Source: Capnocytophaga sp. oral taxon 338 str. F0234 (lineage in GTDB: Bacteria; Bacteroidota; Bacteroidia; Flavobacteriales; Flavobacteriaceae). Taken from it: a stretch of 64,000 nucleotides of DNA. The notes beneath the pieces were generated by a model that was not told the DNA's origin, searched no databases, and was given only the letters and a program-made list of their open reading frames with translations. Below, in pieces: positions 33,670-43,282 of this stretch. Made by a program: the position numbers and the translations under genes. The stretch spans positions 615,751 through 679,750 of the forward strand of contig NZ_GL872413.1 of the NCBI RefSeq assembly GCF_000192225.1, written 5' to 3'. Numbering within the stretch: position 1 is the first letter of the stretch; the number at the start of each line of letters is the position of its first letter.

Positions 33670-33677
33670 TAACTTTG
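33670..33677 (+). promoter_or_regulatory. TAACTTTG promoter of the TPR protein gene
   Basis: TAACTTTGTCGCACC lies 38 bases before ATG 33716. Confidence 0.55.
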
Positions 33678-33715
33678 TCGCACCAAAGGATTACTTAATT
33701 ATTAAAATTAAACGA

Positions 33716-35038
33716 ATGAAAAAGATATTATTACTCTCAACCTTATCATTAGCAGTCTCCTCAGCCACCTATGCGCAAAAGGAGGATTGCCAGCTTAAAG
33801 CCTCTGTTTTCGTGGAAGCAGCTAAGGTCAAGAACTATAATGAAGCTTACCAGCCTTGGAAATTCGTCTATGAAACATGCCCTGAACTCTACCAATCTAC
33901 CTTCCTCTATGGGGAGCGTATTCTTAAGGATAGAATTGCCAAAGGAACGGATAAGGCTAAGTATGTGAAGGATTTGCAGGAACTCTATCACAAGTTTCAT
34001 CAGTATTTCCCTCAAAAATTCTCTGAGGCAGAGATGAACTCCCGATTAGCTTCTTTACTCATAGAACAGAACATGGGAACTAAGGAAGAACTCTTCTCCC
34101 TGTTGGACAAAACCTATAAGCTCAATAAGGATAGTTTTACCGATGATATGGCTATCTATCAGTACTTTGCTACAGTCCTTGACCTTAAGAACGAAGGAAA
34201 GAAAACCATGCAGGACGTTTTTGATGTCTATGATAATGTGTCTGAAATTATTGAAAATGAGAATGATAAGCTCTCTGTGGCCATGAACCAACTCCTTCCT
34301 AAGGAGGAGGCAAATACCCTTTCTGACAAGGAGAAAAAACAATTACAGGTAGCGCGTATTCGTATAGAGAACCTAAAGAGTATTTCTGAAAATGTGGATG
34401 CTAAGATTGGTCAACTTGCCGATTGCAAGAATCTTATTCCTCTTTATCAAAAGAACTATGAGGCTAATAAGAATGATACAGAATGGCTCCGCCGCGCTGC
34501 AGGGAGAATGTCCGATAAAGAATGTACTGCGGATCCACTCTTTGCCAAACTCGTTGAACGCCTTTATCAGCTGGCTCCTTCGGCTTCCTCTGCCTTATAT
34601 TTGGGAATTATGAAGGAAAAACAAAAAAATACCTCCGAAGCGGTTAAGTACTTTAACCAAGCGGTGGATTTGGAAAAAGACCCTCTTAAGAAAGCTAATT
34701 ATTTGGTTAAGATAGCCACTAAGTATTCGGGGAGTACTGCAGTAGGATATGCACAGAAGGCACTCTCTTTCAATCCTTCCAATGCCTCTGCTTACCAAGT
34801 GATTGCAAAGGCTTATGCATCTTCGGCGAACGAATGTGGAACCACCTCTTTTGAAAAAAGAGCCGTCTATTGGCTCGCTGCCAATACAGCCCGAAAGGGC
34901 GGACTTGAAAAACTCGCCGCTCATTATGAGAAACTGGCTCCTTCCCGTGCCGATATCTTTAAATCAGGATTGGCAGGCAAAACCATTACCTTTAAGTGCT
35001 GGATAGGACAGTCCGTTAAAGTCCCTCAACTTCAATGA
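33716..35038 (+). CDS. TPR-containing periplasmic protein
   Basis: A 440-residue protein: signal MKKILLLSTLSLAVSSATYAQ, then helical tetratricopeptide-like repeats (NYNEAYQPWKFVYETCPEL, SALYLGIMKEKQKNTSEAVKYFNQAVDLEKDPLKKANYLVKIA in parts: SEAVKYFNQAV and AVGYAQKALSFNPSNASAY). The last TPR unit and a Cys-containing C-terminal segment (FKCWIGQSV) are distinctive. Probably a periplasmic scaffold. It overlaps lptC by 4 bases (ATGA), indicating translational coupling. Confidence 0.8.
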   Translation: MKKILLLSTLSLAVSSATYAQKEDCQLKASVFVEAAKVKNYNEAYQPWKFVYETCPELYQSTFLYGERILKDRIAKGTDKAKYVKDLQELYHKFHQYFPQKFSEAEMNSRLASLLIEQNMGTKEELFSLLDKTYKLNKDSFTDDMAIYQYFATVLDLKNEGKKTMQDVFDVYDNVSEIIENENDKLSVAMNQLLPKEEANTLSDKEKKQLQVARIRIENLKSISENVDAKIGQLADCKNLIPLYQKNYEANKNDTEWLRRAAGRMSDKECTADPLFAKLVERLYQLAPSASSALYLGIMKEKQKNTSEAVKYFNQAVDLEKDPLKKANYLVKIATKYSGSTAVGYAQKALSFNPSNASAYQVIAKAYASSANECGTTSFEKRAVYWLAANTARKGGLEKLAAHYEKLAPSRADIFKSGLAGKTITFKCWIGQSVKVPQLQ

Positions 35039-35592
35039 ATGATTGTGTTACTAAATTGATAATTGAGAACATTGTAAGGCTTTTTGTCCTTACAATGTTT
35101 TTCGCTTGTGAGGAGGACAAGCAGGTAACGCTACAGGGAATAGATAAAATTCCCAACGCTGAAACCCAAAACTTCCGACTCATTTATACCGATTCCACTA
35201 AGGTGAAGACAATCTTGGAAAGCTCTCTAAATAGAGATTTCTCCAATCAGAAATTCCCCTATACCGAATTCCCTCATGGACTTGTGCTTACCCTATTTGA
35301 TGACCAACGGCATGAGAATATCATACAAGCTAAGTATGCTATCTATTACCTACCTACTCAGCTGGTGGAACTCCGCGATAGTGTGCAACTGAATACTTAT
35401 GATGGTAAGATCCTCAAAACCTCTCAACTCTTTTGGCAAGCCGAAAGCGAGTGGGTATTTACCGAAAAACCTTTTACTTATATTGATTCCCTACAGGGAA
35501 GTATCACCAAGGGAATCGGTATGGACTTTGACAAAAAGTTTTCACACCTGAAAGCTCACAAAATCACCGGTGTTATTCCTATCAAAGAATAA
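35035..35592 (+). CDS. lptC: LPS export protein LptC
   Basis: A 185-residue LptC-domain protein, periplasmic and anchored by one N-terminal hydrophobic segment (IVRLFVLTMFFAC, possible lipobox). The beta-jellyroll signature DFSNQKFPYTEFPHGL, YLPTQLVELRDSVQLNTYDGKIL and AYIDSLQGSITKGIGMDFDKKF-type end are typical. LptC receives LPS from LptBFG and hands it to the periplasmic bridge. It starts inside the end of the TPR gene and precedes the CorC-like gene by 60 bases. Confidence 0.85.
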   Translation: MNDCVTKLIIENIVRLFVLTMFFACEEDKQVTLQGIDKIPNAETQNFRLIYTDSTKVKTILESSLNRDFSNQKFPYTEFPHGLVLTLFDDQRHENIIQAKYAIYYLPTQLVELRDSVQLNTYDGKILKTSQLFWQAESEWVFTEKPFTYIDSLQGSITKGIGMDFDKKFSHLKAHKITGVIPIKE

Positions 35593-35652
35593 AAATCGGT
35601 TGCTTTTTATCCATATAATCGCCTGTGAAACATTATTTTTTATCTAAATACA

Positions 35653-36894
35653 ATGTATTTCTCAATAATTGTTATACTCATTACCCTTTTACTCTCAGCC
35701 TTCTTCTCTGGCATGGAAATCGCTTATGTATCCTCTAACAAGGTGCAGCTGGAAATTGAAAAAAAAGAAGGAGGAATGATAGGAAATATCTTAGAGAAAC
35801 TTACCCGTAAGCCCTCTAAGTTCATTGCCACCATGCTCGTGGGCAATAATATCACCTTGGTTATTTATGGGATTGAAATGGGAAAGGTCATTATCGGTTA
35901 TCTACCTGAGAATTTCCATAATATCTTCTGGCAAACGGTACTCTCCACCCTGGTGATTGTTATCACAGGCGAATTCCTCCCAAAGGTCTTTTTCCAAATC
36001 TATACCAATACACTCTTGAAGGCATTAAGCCCAGTGGCTTACTTTTTCTATGTGATTTTCTCTCCTATATCGGATTTTGTCACCTGGATTTCTGATAATA
36101 TCCTACGGGTCTTCTTCGGGACACAAGGGGATGTTACTCGCCTTACTTTCTCCAAAGAGGAACTGGAGAACTATATCTCAGAACAAATAGAAAATATGCC
36201 CGAGAATAAAGAAATGGATACCGAAGTGCAAATCTTCCAAAATGCCTTAGGATTCTCTCAGGTGAAAGCACGTGAGATTATGATCCCTCGTACGGAAATT
36301 GTCGCCGTGGATATTAACCAAAGTGTGGAGGAACTTAGGGACTTATTTGTCTCCTCTAATTATTCTAAGGTGCTTGTTTATCAGGAAAATATAGATGAAA
36401 TCCTTGGGTATGTACATGCTTTTGACCTCTTTAAGAAGCCTAAGCAAATCCGCGATTTCCTTCGTCCCATTACCTTTGTCCCTGAAACTATTTATATCTC
36501 CAAAGTGCTGGATATGCTCACAAAAAAGCACCAGAGTATGGCGGTTATCTTTGATGAATACGGAGGAACCTCGGGGCTGATTACCCTTGAGGATATTGTG
36601 GAAGAACTCTTCGGGGAAATTGAAGATGAACATGACCAAAACCTACGAAAGGAAATTAAAATCTCTGATAAAGAATATGTATTCTCCGCACGCTTGGAGG
36701 TGGAATACCTTAATGAAAAATATAAGCTCTCTCTCCCTGAAAGTGAGAATTATGAAACCCTAGGAGGATTAGTGGTGGATATCTATGAGTCCATCCCTAA
36801 AAAGGATGAAGAAGTCTCCACCGAAAATTATCGCTTCTTAGTGGAGGAAGTGGCTGATAATAGGGTGATTACTGTAAGACTTTTTGTCCTATAA
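35653..36894 (+). CDS. Hemolysin/CorC-type membrane protein (CNNM + CBS)
   Basis: A 413-residue inner membrane protein. DUF21/CNNM membrane domain (residues 1-130; LLSAFFSGMEIAYVSSNK, MLVGNNITLVIYG), tandem CBS domains (about 195-325; MIPRTEIVAVD, MAVIFDEYGGTSGLITLEDIVEELFGEI as the end) and a CorC_HlyC C-terminal domain (about 330-410; YETLGGLVVDIYESIP). Members are implicated in Mg/Co transport or as the gliding protein GldE; I cannot choose between these. Confidence 0.88.
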   Translation: MYFSIIVILITLLLSAFFSGMEIAYVSSNKVQLEIEKKEGGMIGNILEKLTRKPSKFIATMLVGNNITLVIYGIEMGKVIIGYLPENFHNIFWQTVLSTLVIVITGEFLPKVFFQIYTNTLLKALSPVAYFFYVIFSPISDFVTWISDNILRVFFGTQGDVTRLTFSKEELENYISEQIENMPENKEMDTEVQIFQNALGFSQVKAREIMIPRTEIVAVDINQSVEELRDLFVSSNYSKVLVYQENIDEILGYVHAFDLFKKPKQIRDFLRPITFVPETIYISKVLDMLTKKHQSMAVIFDEYGGTSGLITLEDIVEELFGEIEDEHDQNLRKEIKISDKEYVFSARLEVEYLNEKYKLSLPESENYETLGGLVVDIYESIPKKDEEVSTENYRFLVEEVADNRVITVRLFVL

Positions 36895-37076
36895 CCACCA
36901 TAGGGAAGGAGATGAAAAATATTTAAAGCAATCTTTTCTATTTTCCTAAAAAATTCGTAATTTCGCACCCCAAAATGTATCTAAGTGAAGCCGCATAAAG
37001 AGGGTAAGTGGAGTGAAAAATGAAGCGTAAATCCTTGAGCGGATCGCGATATTAACTATTAACTATTAACTTAATT

Positions 37077-39200
37077 ATGGCCGTTCTTGAAAAAATCAGA
37101 AAACGAACCGTATTCCTAATCCTTGTTATCGGGTTAGCACTCTTTGCCTTTGTAATCTCAGGCATCTTTAGCCGAACTAAAACTCCTGATCAGTTGGTCA
37201 TCGGAGAGGTTAATGGCGATAAAATATCCTATCTGGAATTCTCCTCTCAGGTGGAAAACACCCTCCGTAATATGGGAGGAAGCATCGGACAGGCTTATGT
37301 GGTCAATGCCCTCTGGCAACAAACCATACAAAGTAAAATCCTTGACCAACAGTTTGAAAAATTAGGAATCTCTGTCGGAAAGGACCAAATCCTATCTATT
37401 ATCTCCAAAGTGCCTCAATATGCACAGAACCCCCAGTTTTTGGATGATAAAGGAGTATTCTCCCCAGCTAAGTTCGGACAAGTAATCGCTCAAATTAAGC
37501 AATCCAACCCTACGGTATACAAACAATGGCAACAAGAAGAAAAAAGCTACTTTGATACTGCCAAACGCGAAATATATCTTAGCCTTATCCGAGCAGGACT
37601 CGGTGTTACCCTAAAGGATGGAGAAGATGCCTATCACCAAGAAAATGATAAGGTAACTATTAAGTATGTAACACTCCCTTATAGCAGTATCCCTGATGAG
37701 CAAATTAAAATCTCTGATAACGAAATCCAAGACTATGTAAAGGCTCATAAGAAACAATATCAACAAAAGGATATGCGTAACCTGCAGTTCGTATTGGCTT
37801 CAGAGGTAGCCTCCCCAGAGGATAAAAAAGCTATTGAACAAGACCTCAAAGCTCTTAATAACCCACGTATCCTCTATAATAACCAAACTCAAAAAAGCGA
37901 TACCCTTCCAGGGTTCTCTCAGGTACCCCTAAAGGATATTGCTGAGTTCGTTAATGAAAATTCCGATACCCCCTTCGATAGCCTATATGTGAGTAAGGAC
38001 AAGCTCCCTGTGAACTTTGCCGATACCCTTTATAACCTTTCCATAGGGGAACTCTATGGACCTTATCAAGATGGAAATGCATATAAGTATACACGTATGC
38101 TCTCCAAAATCCCTAATGGAGAAGTTCGCGCTAGTCATATCCTAATCGCTTACCAAGGTTCTCTTCCTGGTAATGATGCCATTACCCGTACCAAAGAGGA
38201 AGCTAAGGCTAAAGCGGAAGGAATCCTCGCTCAAATTAAAGCAGGAGGGGACTATACTGCCCTCGCTCAAGCCAATTCCGATGATGCTTCCAATGCTCAG
38301 AATGGAGGAGACTTGGATTTCTTCTCTCGAGGAATGATGGTACAGCCTTTTAATGATTATGTATTCCATGCCAAAGTAGGGGATATAGGGCTAGTGGAAA
38401 CTAACTTCGGATTTCATATTATTAAGATTACTGACCTTCGTGAAGGTGTGAAATTAGCTACCATTACACGTAATATAGAGCCTTCTGCAGCTACTCGTGA
38501 TGCTGTATATACAAAGATTACCGAATTTGATGCACAAGCAATCAAAAACCCTAAGGAATTTGCTGCCCTCGCTCAAAAGGCAGGATATGATGTACTTCCT
38601 GCTAATAATCTCGAAGCCCTCGCTGAGGATATACCAGGATTGGGAGATAACCGCCCCTTGGTAAAATGGGCTTTTGAAAAAGATACCAAAGTGGGGGATG
38701 TACGACGCTTTGATATTAAGGATGGCTATATAGTAGCACAACTTACTAAAAAAATAGAAGCAGGATTAGCTTCCCCCTCCGAGGCACGTGCCCAAGTCGC
38801 TCCTATTCTCATCAAAGAGAAAAAGGCAAAACAACTTATAGAAAAAATGAAGGGATCTTCTTTAGAACAAGTAGCGCAAGCTGCAGGAGAAGCTAATAAT
38901 ATTCAGCAAGCAGAAGGAGTGTCCATTAAGAACCCTATTCTCCCTGGACAGGGTGCCGAAGGAAGTGTAGCAGGAGCAGCTCTCGTATTGCCTCCTAATA
39001 AGGTATCCAAACCTATTGTAGGAGACAATGGCGTATATGTGATTCAGGTAATCCAAAAGGATGTAGCTCCCGCACTCCCTAACTATAGTTCTTATATGGG
39101 AATATTAAGAAATCAAAAGCTTAACCGAGCTTCTCAAGACCTCTTCTCTGCTCTTGAGCAGACCGCTGAGATTAAGGATGATAGAGCAATGTATTATTGA
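37077..39200 (+). CDS. ppiD: Peptidylprolyl isomerase with SurA N-domain (PpiD-like)
   Basis: A 707-residue periplasmic chaperone anchored by one N-terminal helix (residues about 12-30: RTVFLILVIGLALFAFVISG). A SurA-like chaperone region (about 40-330) is followed by a rotamase (parvulin) domain at about 345-450 (GEVRASHILIAYQG, GGDLDFFSRGMMVQPFNDYVFH, GLVETNFGFHIIKI) and a degenerate second parvulin-like region. It folds outer membrane proteins. Gene order lptC - CorC-like - ppiD is normal for flavobacteria. A terminator at 39221 follows. Confidence 0.9.
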   Translation: MAVLEKIRKRTVFLILVIGLALFAFVISGIFSRTKTPDQLVIGEVNGDKISYLEFSSQVENTLRNMGGSIGQAYVVNALWQQTIQSKILDQQFEKLGISVGKDQILSIISKVPQYAQNPQFLDDKGVFSPAKFGQVIAQIKQSNPTVYKQWQQEEKSYFDTAKREIYLSLIRAGLGVTLKDGEDAYHQENDKVTIKYVTLPYSSIPDEQIKISDNEIQDYVKAHKKQYQQKDMRNLQFVLASEVASPEDKKAIEQDLKALNNPRILYNNQTQKSDTLPGFSQVPLKDIAEFVNENSDTPFDSLYVSKDKLPVNFADTLYNLSIGELYGPYQDGNAYKYTRMLSKIPNGEVRASHILIAYQGSLPGNDAITRTKEEAKAKAEGILAQIKAGGDYTALAQANSDDASNAQNGGDLDFFSRGMMVQPFNDYVFHAKVGDIGLVETNFGFHIIKITDLREGVKLATITRNIEPSAATRDAVYTKITEFDAQAIKNPKEFAALAQKAGYDVLPANNLEALAEDIPGLGDNRPLVKWAFEKDTKVGDVRRFDIKDGYIVAQLTKKIEAGLASPSEARAQVAPILIKEKKAKQLIEKMKGSSLEQVAQAAGEANNIQQAEGVSIKNPILPGQGAEGSVAGAALVLPPNKVSKPIVGDNGVYVIQVIQKDVAPALPNYSSYMGILRNQKLNRASQDLFSALEQTAEIKDDRAMYY

Positions 39201-39220
39201 TAAAAATTCAAAGGTTAGAA

Positions 39221-39256
39221 ATGAGGCTGTCCGAAAGGGTAGCCTCATATTTTTTA
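39221..39256 (+). terminator. Terminator after ppiD
   Basis: ATGAGGCTGTCC-GAAA-GGGTAGCCTCAT then TTTTTT. The same core (AGGCTG-CC-GAAA-GGGTAGCCT) recurs after the BatE-like gene at 60549. Confidence 0.88.
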
Positions 39257-39405
39257 CAAATGAAATAACTCCTTTCACTCTTTATGACACCGCTAATGAC
39301 TCTCCTTAATACCACTATGGGTTAGACAAAGAAATTAACCATAGTATCTTCTCTCTTACTTCAATACATAATAATCTTAAATCAATTCTCCTGTTGATAA
39401 AAAAA

Positions 39406-39448
39406 GTGGGAAAAAGTGGAGGAAAGTGGGAAAAAGTTTGTACCTTTG
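39406..39448 (+). promoter_or_regulatory. MraZ operator and mraZ/dcw promoter
   Basis: Three direct 10-base repeats: GTGGGAAAAA (39406), GTGGAGGAAA (39416), GTGGGAAAAA (39426). They carry TGGGA/TGGAG cores at 10-base spacing, the known MraZ box pattern. They overlap the upstream element of the promoter whose TACCTTTG is at 39441-39448. This is the expected autorepression site of mraZ and thus control of the whole cluster. Confidence 0.88.
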
Positions 39449-39466
39449 GCGCAAAATATAAGTGCC

Positions 39467-39931
39467 ATGATTCATTCTTTTGTAACATACCAATGCAAGG
39501 CAGATTCCAAGGGACGGGTAACTATCCCTGTGGGACTTAAAGCCGTATTGGACAAAGCATTACAAGAGAATCTAATCCTTAAGCCTTCTATCTTTAAGCC
39601 CTGTATTGAGCTTTATCCACAAGGAGAATGGCAAGAGATTATGGAGAAAATGCGCACCAAGCTGAACCTTTTCTCCAAGCAACATCTGGACTATTTACGT
39701 AAATATACCGCAGGCGTGAAGGAAGCAGAAGTGGATGCAACAGGTCGCTTCCTTATCCCCAAACCCCTATGTGAGTTCGCCAAAATAGATAAAGAGGTGG
39801 TATTGGCACCGGCACTTAATTTTATTGAAATATGGGATAAAGAGCTATATGAACAGGAAATTAATAGTATAAGTGAGGAGGATTTCATGGCTCTTACCGA
39901 AAAAATTATGGGAGACGATGCAGGACAATAG
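39467..39931 (+). CDS. mraZ: Division/cell wall cluster transcriptional regulator MraZ
   Basis: A 154-residue regulator of two AbrB-like half-domains: CKADSKGRVTIPVGL and VDATGRFLIPKPL. MraZ forms a ring that binds direct repeats upstream of the dcw cluster and represses it; those repeats are present 19-61 bases upstream. ATG 39467 (MIHSFVTYQCKADS) is chosen because an upstream in-frame GTG at 39416 lies in the operator itself. It overlaps rsmH by 14 bases. Confidence 0.95.
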   Translation: MIHSFVTYQCKADSKGRVTIPVGLKAVLDKALQENLILKPSIFKPCIELYPQGEWQEIMEKMRTKLNLFSKQHLDYLRKYTAGVKEAEVDATGRFLIPKPLCEFAKIDKEVVLAPALNFIEIWDKELYEQEINSISEEDFMALTEKIMGDDAGQ

Positions 39932-40862
39932 CTATCATATACCAGTACTCCTCTCCCAGACTATAGAAGGACTTGCACTGAACCCTGAAGGTACCTACGT
40001 GGATGCTACCTTTGGAGGAGGCGGACATTCTCGGGCTATATTAGCACAACTATCACATAACGGGCGCCTTATAGCTTTTGACCAAGACCCTCAAGCACAG
40101 GGTAATATAATAGAGGATGAACGCTTTATGCTTATTCCTCAGAATTTCAGATATATAAAGCGTTTTTTGCGCTTCTATGGAGTAAGGCAAGTGGAGGGAG
40201 TATTAGCGGATTTTGGCGTGTCCTCCTATCAGTTTGATACTGCCCAGCGAGGCTTTTCCACTCGCTTTGAGGCTCCTTTGGATATGCGAATGAACCAGGA
40301 GCAACCCCTCTCAGCCTTTGAGGTAGTCAATACCTATACAGAGAGTGAGCTAAGTGAACTCCTCTATCGCTATGGAGAACTTAGAAATGCTAAACAAATA
40401 GCTAGAACCTTAATCGCTCAGCGACAAATAAGTCCCATAAGGACAACGATGGACTTGCGCAATGCAGTACAGGCTTTCCTCCCTAAAGGAAAGGAAAACA
40501 AGGTATTAGCACCACTGTACCAAGCCATCCGTATTGAAGTGAATCAGGAACTTGCCGCACTGGAGGAATTCCTCCTACAGTTGCCAGAGGTGGTCAAGCA
40601 AGGCGGACGTATCGCTCTTATCAGCTACCATTCTTTGGAAGATAGGCTCGTAAAACGCTTTATCCGTGATGGACAATGCTCAGGAGAACCACAGAAGGAC
40701 TTCTATGGAAATACTTTTCCTCCTTTTGTGAAAATAGGAAAACCTATTGTACCTTCCCCCGAGGAGATTGCCCTAAATAACCGTGCACGTAGCGCTAAGT
40801 TACGTATCGCAGAAAGAACGGAAAACGTAAGTTCAGTAGCTAAGAATGAATCTCATGGATAA
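39918..40862 (+). CDS. rsmH: 16S rRNA (cytosine(1402)-N4)-methyltransferase
   Basis: A 314-residue SAM-dependent methyltransferase acting on C1402 in 16S rRNA. N-terminal HIPVLLSQTIEGL, SAM motif DATFGGGGHSRAI, GVLADFGVSSYQFD, RGFSTR, PLDMRMNQ and C-terminal ISYHSLEDRLVKRFI are all family signatures. ATG 39918 (MQDNSYHIPVLL) is family-like and overlaps mraZ by 14 bases, indicating coupled translation. Confidence 0.96.
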   Translation: MQDNSYHIPVLLSQTIEGLALNPEGTYVDATFGGGGHSRAILAQLSHNGRLIAFDQDPQAQGNIIEDERFMLIPQNFRYIKRFLRFYGVRQVEGVLADFGVSSYQFDTAQRGFSTRFEAPLDMRMNQEQPLSAFEVVNTYTESELSELLYRYGELRNAKQIARTLIAQRQISPIRTTMDLRNAVQAFLPKGKENKVLAPLYQAIRIEVNQELAALEEFLLQLPEVVKQGGRIALISYHSLEDRLVKRFIRDGQCSGEPQKDFYGNTFPPFVKIGKPIVPSPEEIALNNRARSAKLRIAERTENVSSVAKNESHG

Positions 40863-40903
40863 CTGAGAGTTTTCTTTAGACAATAGAATTTGTAACTATA
40901 TAA

Positions 40904-41230
40904 ATGAATAAGGTAAAAGAAAAATTTGTTAAGATATTCAAGGCTGATTTCTTGGTAGGGGAGAACTCTCTAAGGAACTGGATAGCTATTATCTTTACAA
41001 TCTTTCTTTGTATTGTAATGATTTATAGTGGGCATCTGATTGATCAAAAAGTACATACCATTGCCAAACTGGGGGAGGAGGTCAAGGAGTTGCGCAGCGA
41101 ATTTGTGGATGTACGCTCCCGACTGCAGCGCATCAAGTTGGAATCAACCGTACTGAGTACCTTAAAGGATACTGGACTGAAGCAATCGCAAACCCCCCCT
41201 AATAAAATAAAGGTAATCATCAAGGAATGA
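40904..41230 (+). CDS. ftsL: FtsL-like septal protein
   Basis: A 108-residue bitopic membrane protein: charged N-terminus, one transmembrane helix (residues about 27-46; WIAIIFTIFLCIVMIYSGHL), then a periplasmic coiled-coil region (EEVKELRSEFVDVRSRLQRIKLES). Position between rsmH and ftsI and its size define FtsL, which connects FtsB/FtsQ to FtsWI. It overlaps ftsI by 4 bases (ATGA). Confidence 0.88.
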   Translation: MNKVKEKFVKIFKADFLVGENSLRNWIAIIFTIFLCIVMIYSGHLIDQKVHTIAKLGEEVKELRSEFVDVRSRLQRIKLESTVLSTLKDTGLKQSQTPPNKIKVIIKE

Positions 41231-43233
41231 ATAAGGAAGCACAAGTACAGAAAGATAAAATGATGAACCTACGTACCATCTTGGTGGCGATAGGAATCAC
41301 TATCTTTGCCTTAGCAATCCTTTACAAGCTGGTGAACCTCTATTTTAATGGAAAAAAATATGCCGACCTTATCGCTCAGAATACCATTAAAGAGTTTATC
41401 ATAGAACCCAGTCGTGGCAATCTCTATTCCGATGATGGAAGCCTTCTGGCAACTTCGGTAACACGCTATGATATCCATTTTGATGCCGTGGCGCCAAGTA
41501 AGAATAATTTTGATAAGTATCTCAATCCCCTGTGCGATTCCTTATCGCATGCTTTCTCTCATTCAGCTTCTTATTATAAGGAAGCCTTTAAGAATGCTCG
41601 CAGGCTTAAGAATAAATATTTGCTTATCGCCAAAGGATTAGGATATGACCAATGCAGAAGAATTAAGAACTTTCCGCTCTTTAATAAGGGTGCCTATAAG
41701 GGCGGACTCATCGTGGAGGCACGTACCTCCCGAGAATATCCCTTAGGGGCAATTGCTCACCGTATTGTGGGCTATGACCGTAAGGATGACCAAGGAAATG
41801 TATTTAGAGTAGGACTGGAAGGCGCTTTCAGCAAATACCTCGCTGGAATTGAAGGACGACACCTTAAACAAAAAATAGCGCAAGGACAGTGGAAACCTAT
41901 TGAGGATAGTGATGAAATAGAACCTAAGGATGGTTATGATGTCATCTCCACTATCAATATCAATATTCAGGATATTGCTCACCACGCTCTTTTAGCACAA
42001 TTGGAAAAATATCAAGCCGACCATGGATGTGCCATCGTTATGGAAGTTGCCACAGGAGAAATCAAGGCTATATCCAACCTTGGTCGTAATCAGCAAGGAA
42101 AATATGCCGAACGCTTTAACTATGCCTTAGGTGAAATCTACGAACCAGGTTCCCTCTTTAAGACCATGTCCTTAGTAACCGCTATGGAAGAAGCTCATAT
42201 TGATACTACCTATACTGTGGATACTCAAAAAGGGGTAATCTCTTTCTATGGAAAGGAAGTATGGGATTCCAACCGAAGAGGCTATGGAGTGATTAACCTC
42301 TCTAAAGCGATGCAGGTCTCCTCCAATACGGCAATTGTACAAATGGTACATGACCTCTTTGCTAAAGACCCTAAGAAATTCGTCGGTAGGCTGAACAAAA
42401 TGCATCTGAACAGAAAGTTAGGATTACCCATCGTAGGAGAAGGTACCCCTTATCTGCCTCAGCCTAACCAAAAAGGATGGAGTGGAATCGCCCTTGAGTG
42501 GATGGCTTTTGGCTATGGGGTGGAAATGACCCCCTTACAAGTGCTTACTTTCTATAATGCTATTGCCAATGATGGAGTGATGCTTAAGCCTCGCATGATT
42601 CGTGAGGTGAAACAGTGGAACAAATCTGTAGAAAAATTTGACCTCGAAGTGCTCAATAGCAGTGTTTGCTCCCCACAAACAGCCTCCGTGGTCAAAAAAG
42701 TATTGGAAAATACCGTTAAGTATGGAACTGGAAAAAGCCTCTATTCGGAACATTTCTCTATGGCTGGAAAAACAGGTACCGCTCAAAAGGACTATAGTGA
42801 TAAGTCAAAGCTCGCTTATGTCTCTTCCTTTGCCGGTTTCTTCCCTGCAGAGAATCCTAAGTATTCCTGTATTGTAGTCATCCATAACCCTGATAAAAGT
42901 ATTGGGTACTATGGGGCAGATGTCTCCGGACCTGTATTCAAGAGTATTGCTCAAAAAATATATACAAGCTCCTTACTTATTGATACTATTGATGATATAG
43001 AACACCCTTCACCACAAGTGGAAAAAAGCTATCAACGCTATAACCAGATTATGGAAAAGTACAAAACAATTGCCCCCAATGTGGTAGGTATGGATGCAAT
43101 GGATGCCATTGCTATCATGGAGAATTTAGGACTGAATGTAACCATCACAGGCAGAGGAAAGGTTAAGGGACAATCCATACCCGCAGGAGAACGCATCGGA
43201 GGACGTAAGTCTATTCACTTAACACTGTTGTAA
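41227..43233 (+). CDS. ftsI: Septal peptidoglycan transpeptidase FtsI/PBP3 with PASTA domain
   Basis: A 668-residue class B penicillin-binding protein that cross-links septal peptidoglycan. One N-terminal membrane helix (residues about 18-38), pedestal (about 58-230), transpeptidase domain with SxxK S309-L-F-K312, SxN S365-S-N367 and KTGT K515-T-G-T518, and a single C-terminal PASTA domain (about 615-668; APNVVGMDAMDAIAIME). The PASTA domain is typical of Bacteroidetes and Gram-positive homologues. All catalytic residues are intact. Confidence 0.95.
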   Translation: MNKEAQVQKDKMMNLRTILVAIGITIFALAILYKLVNLYFNGKKYADLIAQNTIKEFIIEPSRGNLYSDDGSLLATSVTRYDIHFDAVAPSKNNFDKYLNPLCDSLSHAFSHSASYYKEAFKNARRLKNKYLLIAKGLGYDQCRRIKNFPLFNKGAYKGGLIVEARTSREYPLGAIAHRIVGYDRKDDQGNVFRVGLEGAFSKYLAGIEGRHLKQKIAQGQWKPIEDSDEIEPKDGYDVISTININIQDIAHHALLAQLEKYQADHGCAIVMEVATGEIKAISNLGRNQQGKYAERFNYALGEIYEPGSLFKTMSLVTAMEEAHIDTTYTVDTQKGVISFYGKEVWDSNRRGYGVINLSKAMQVSSNTAIVQMVHDLFAKDPKKFVGRLNKMHLNRKLGLPIVGEGTPYLPQPNQKGWSGIALEWMAFGYGVEMTPLQVLTFYNAIANDGVMLKPRMIREVKQWNKSVEKFDLEVLNSSVCSPQTASVVKKVLENTVKYGTGKSLYSEHFSMAGKTGTAQKDYSDKSKLAYVSSFAGFFPAENPKYSCIVVIHNPDKSIGYYGADVSGPVFKSIAQKIYTSSLLIDTIDDIEHPSPQVEKSYQRYNQIMEKYKTIAPNVVGMDAMDAIAIMENLGLNVTITGRGKVKGQSIPAGERIGGRKSIHLTLL

Positions 43234-43282
43234 CGGAAGGATATAGGTAGCAGATGGGTAACATGATAATAAATGAGTAACT

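Noticed and set aside
39416-39466. Longer MraZ start at an in-frame GTG
   Set aside because: That codon is inside the MraZ operator and upstream of the promoter; the ATG at 39467 matches the family.
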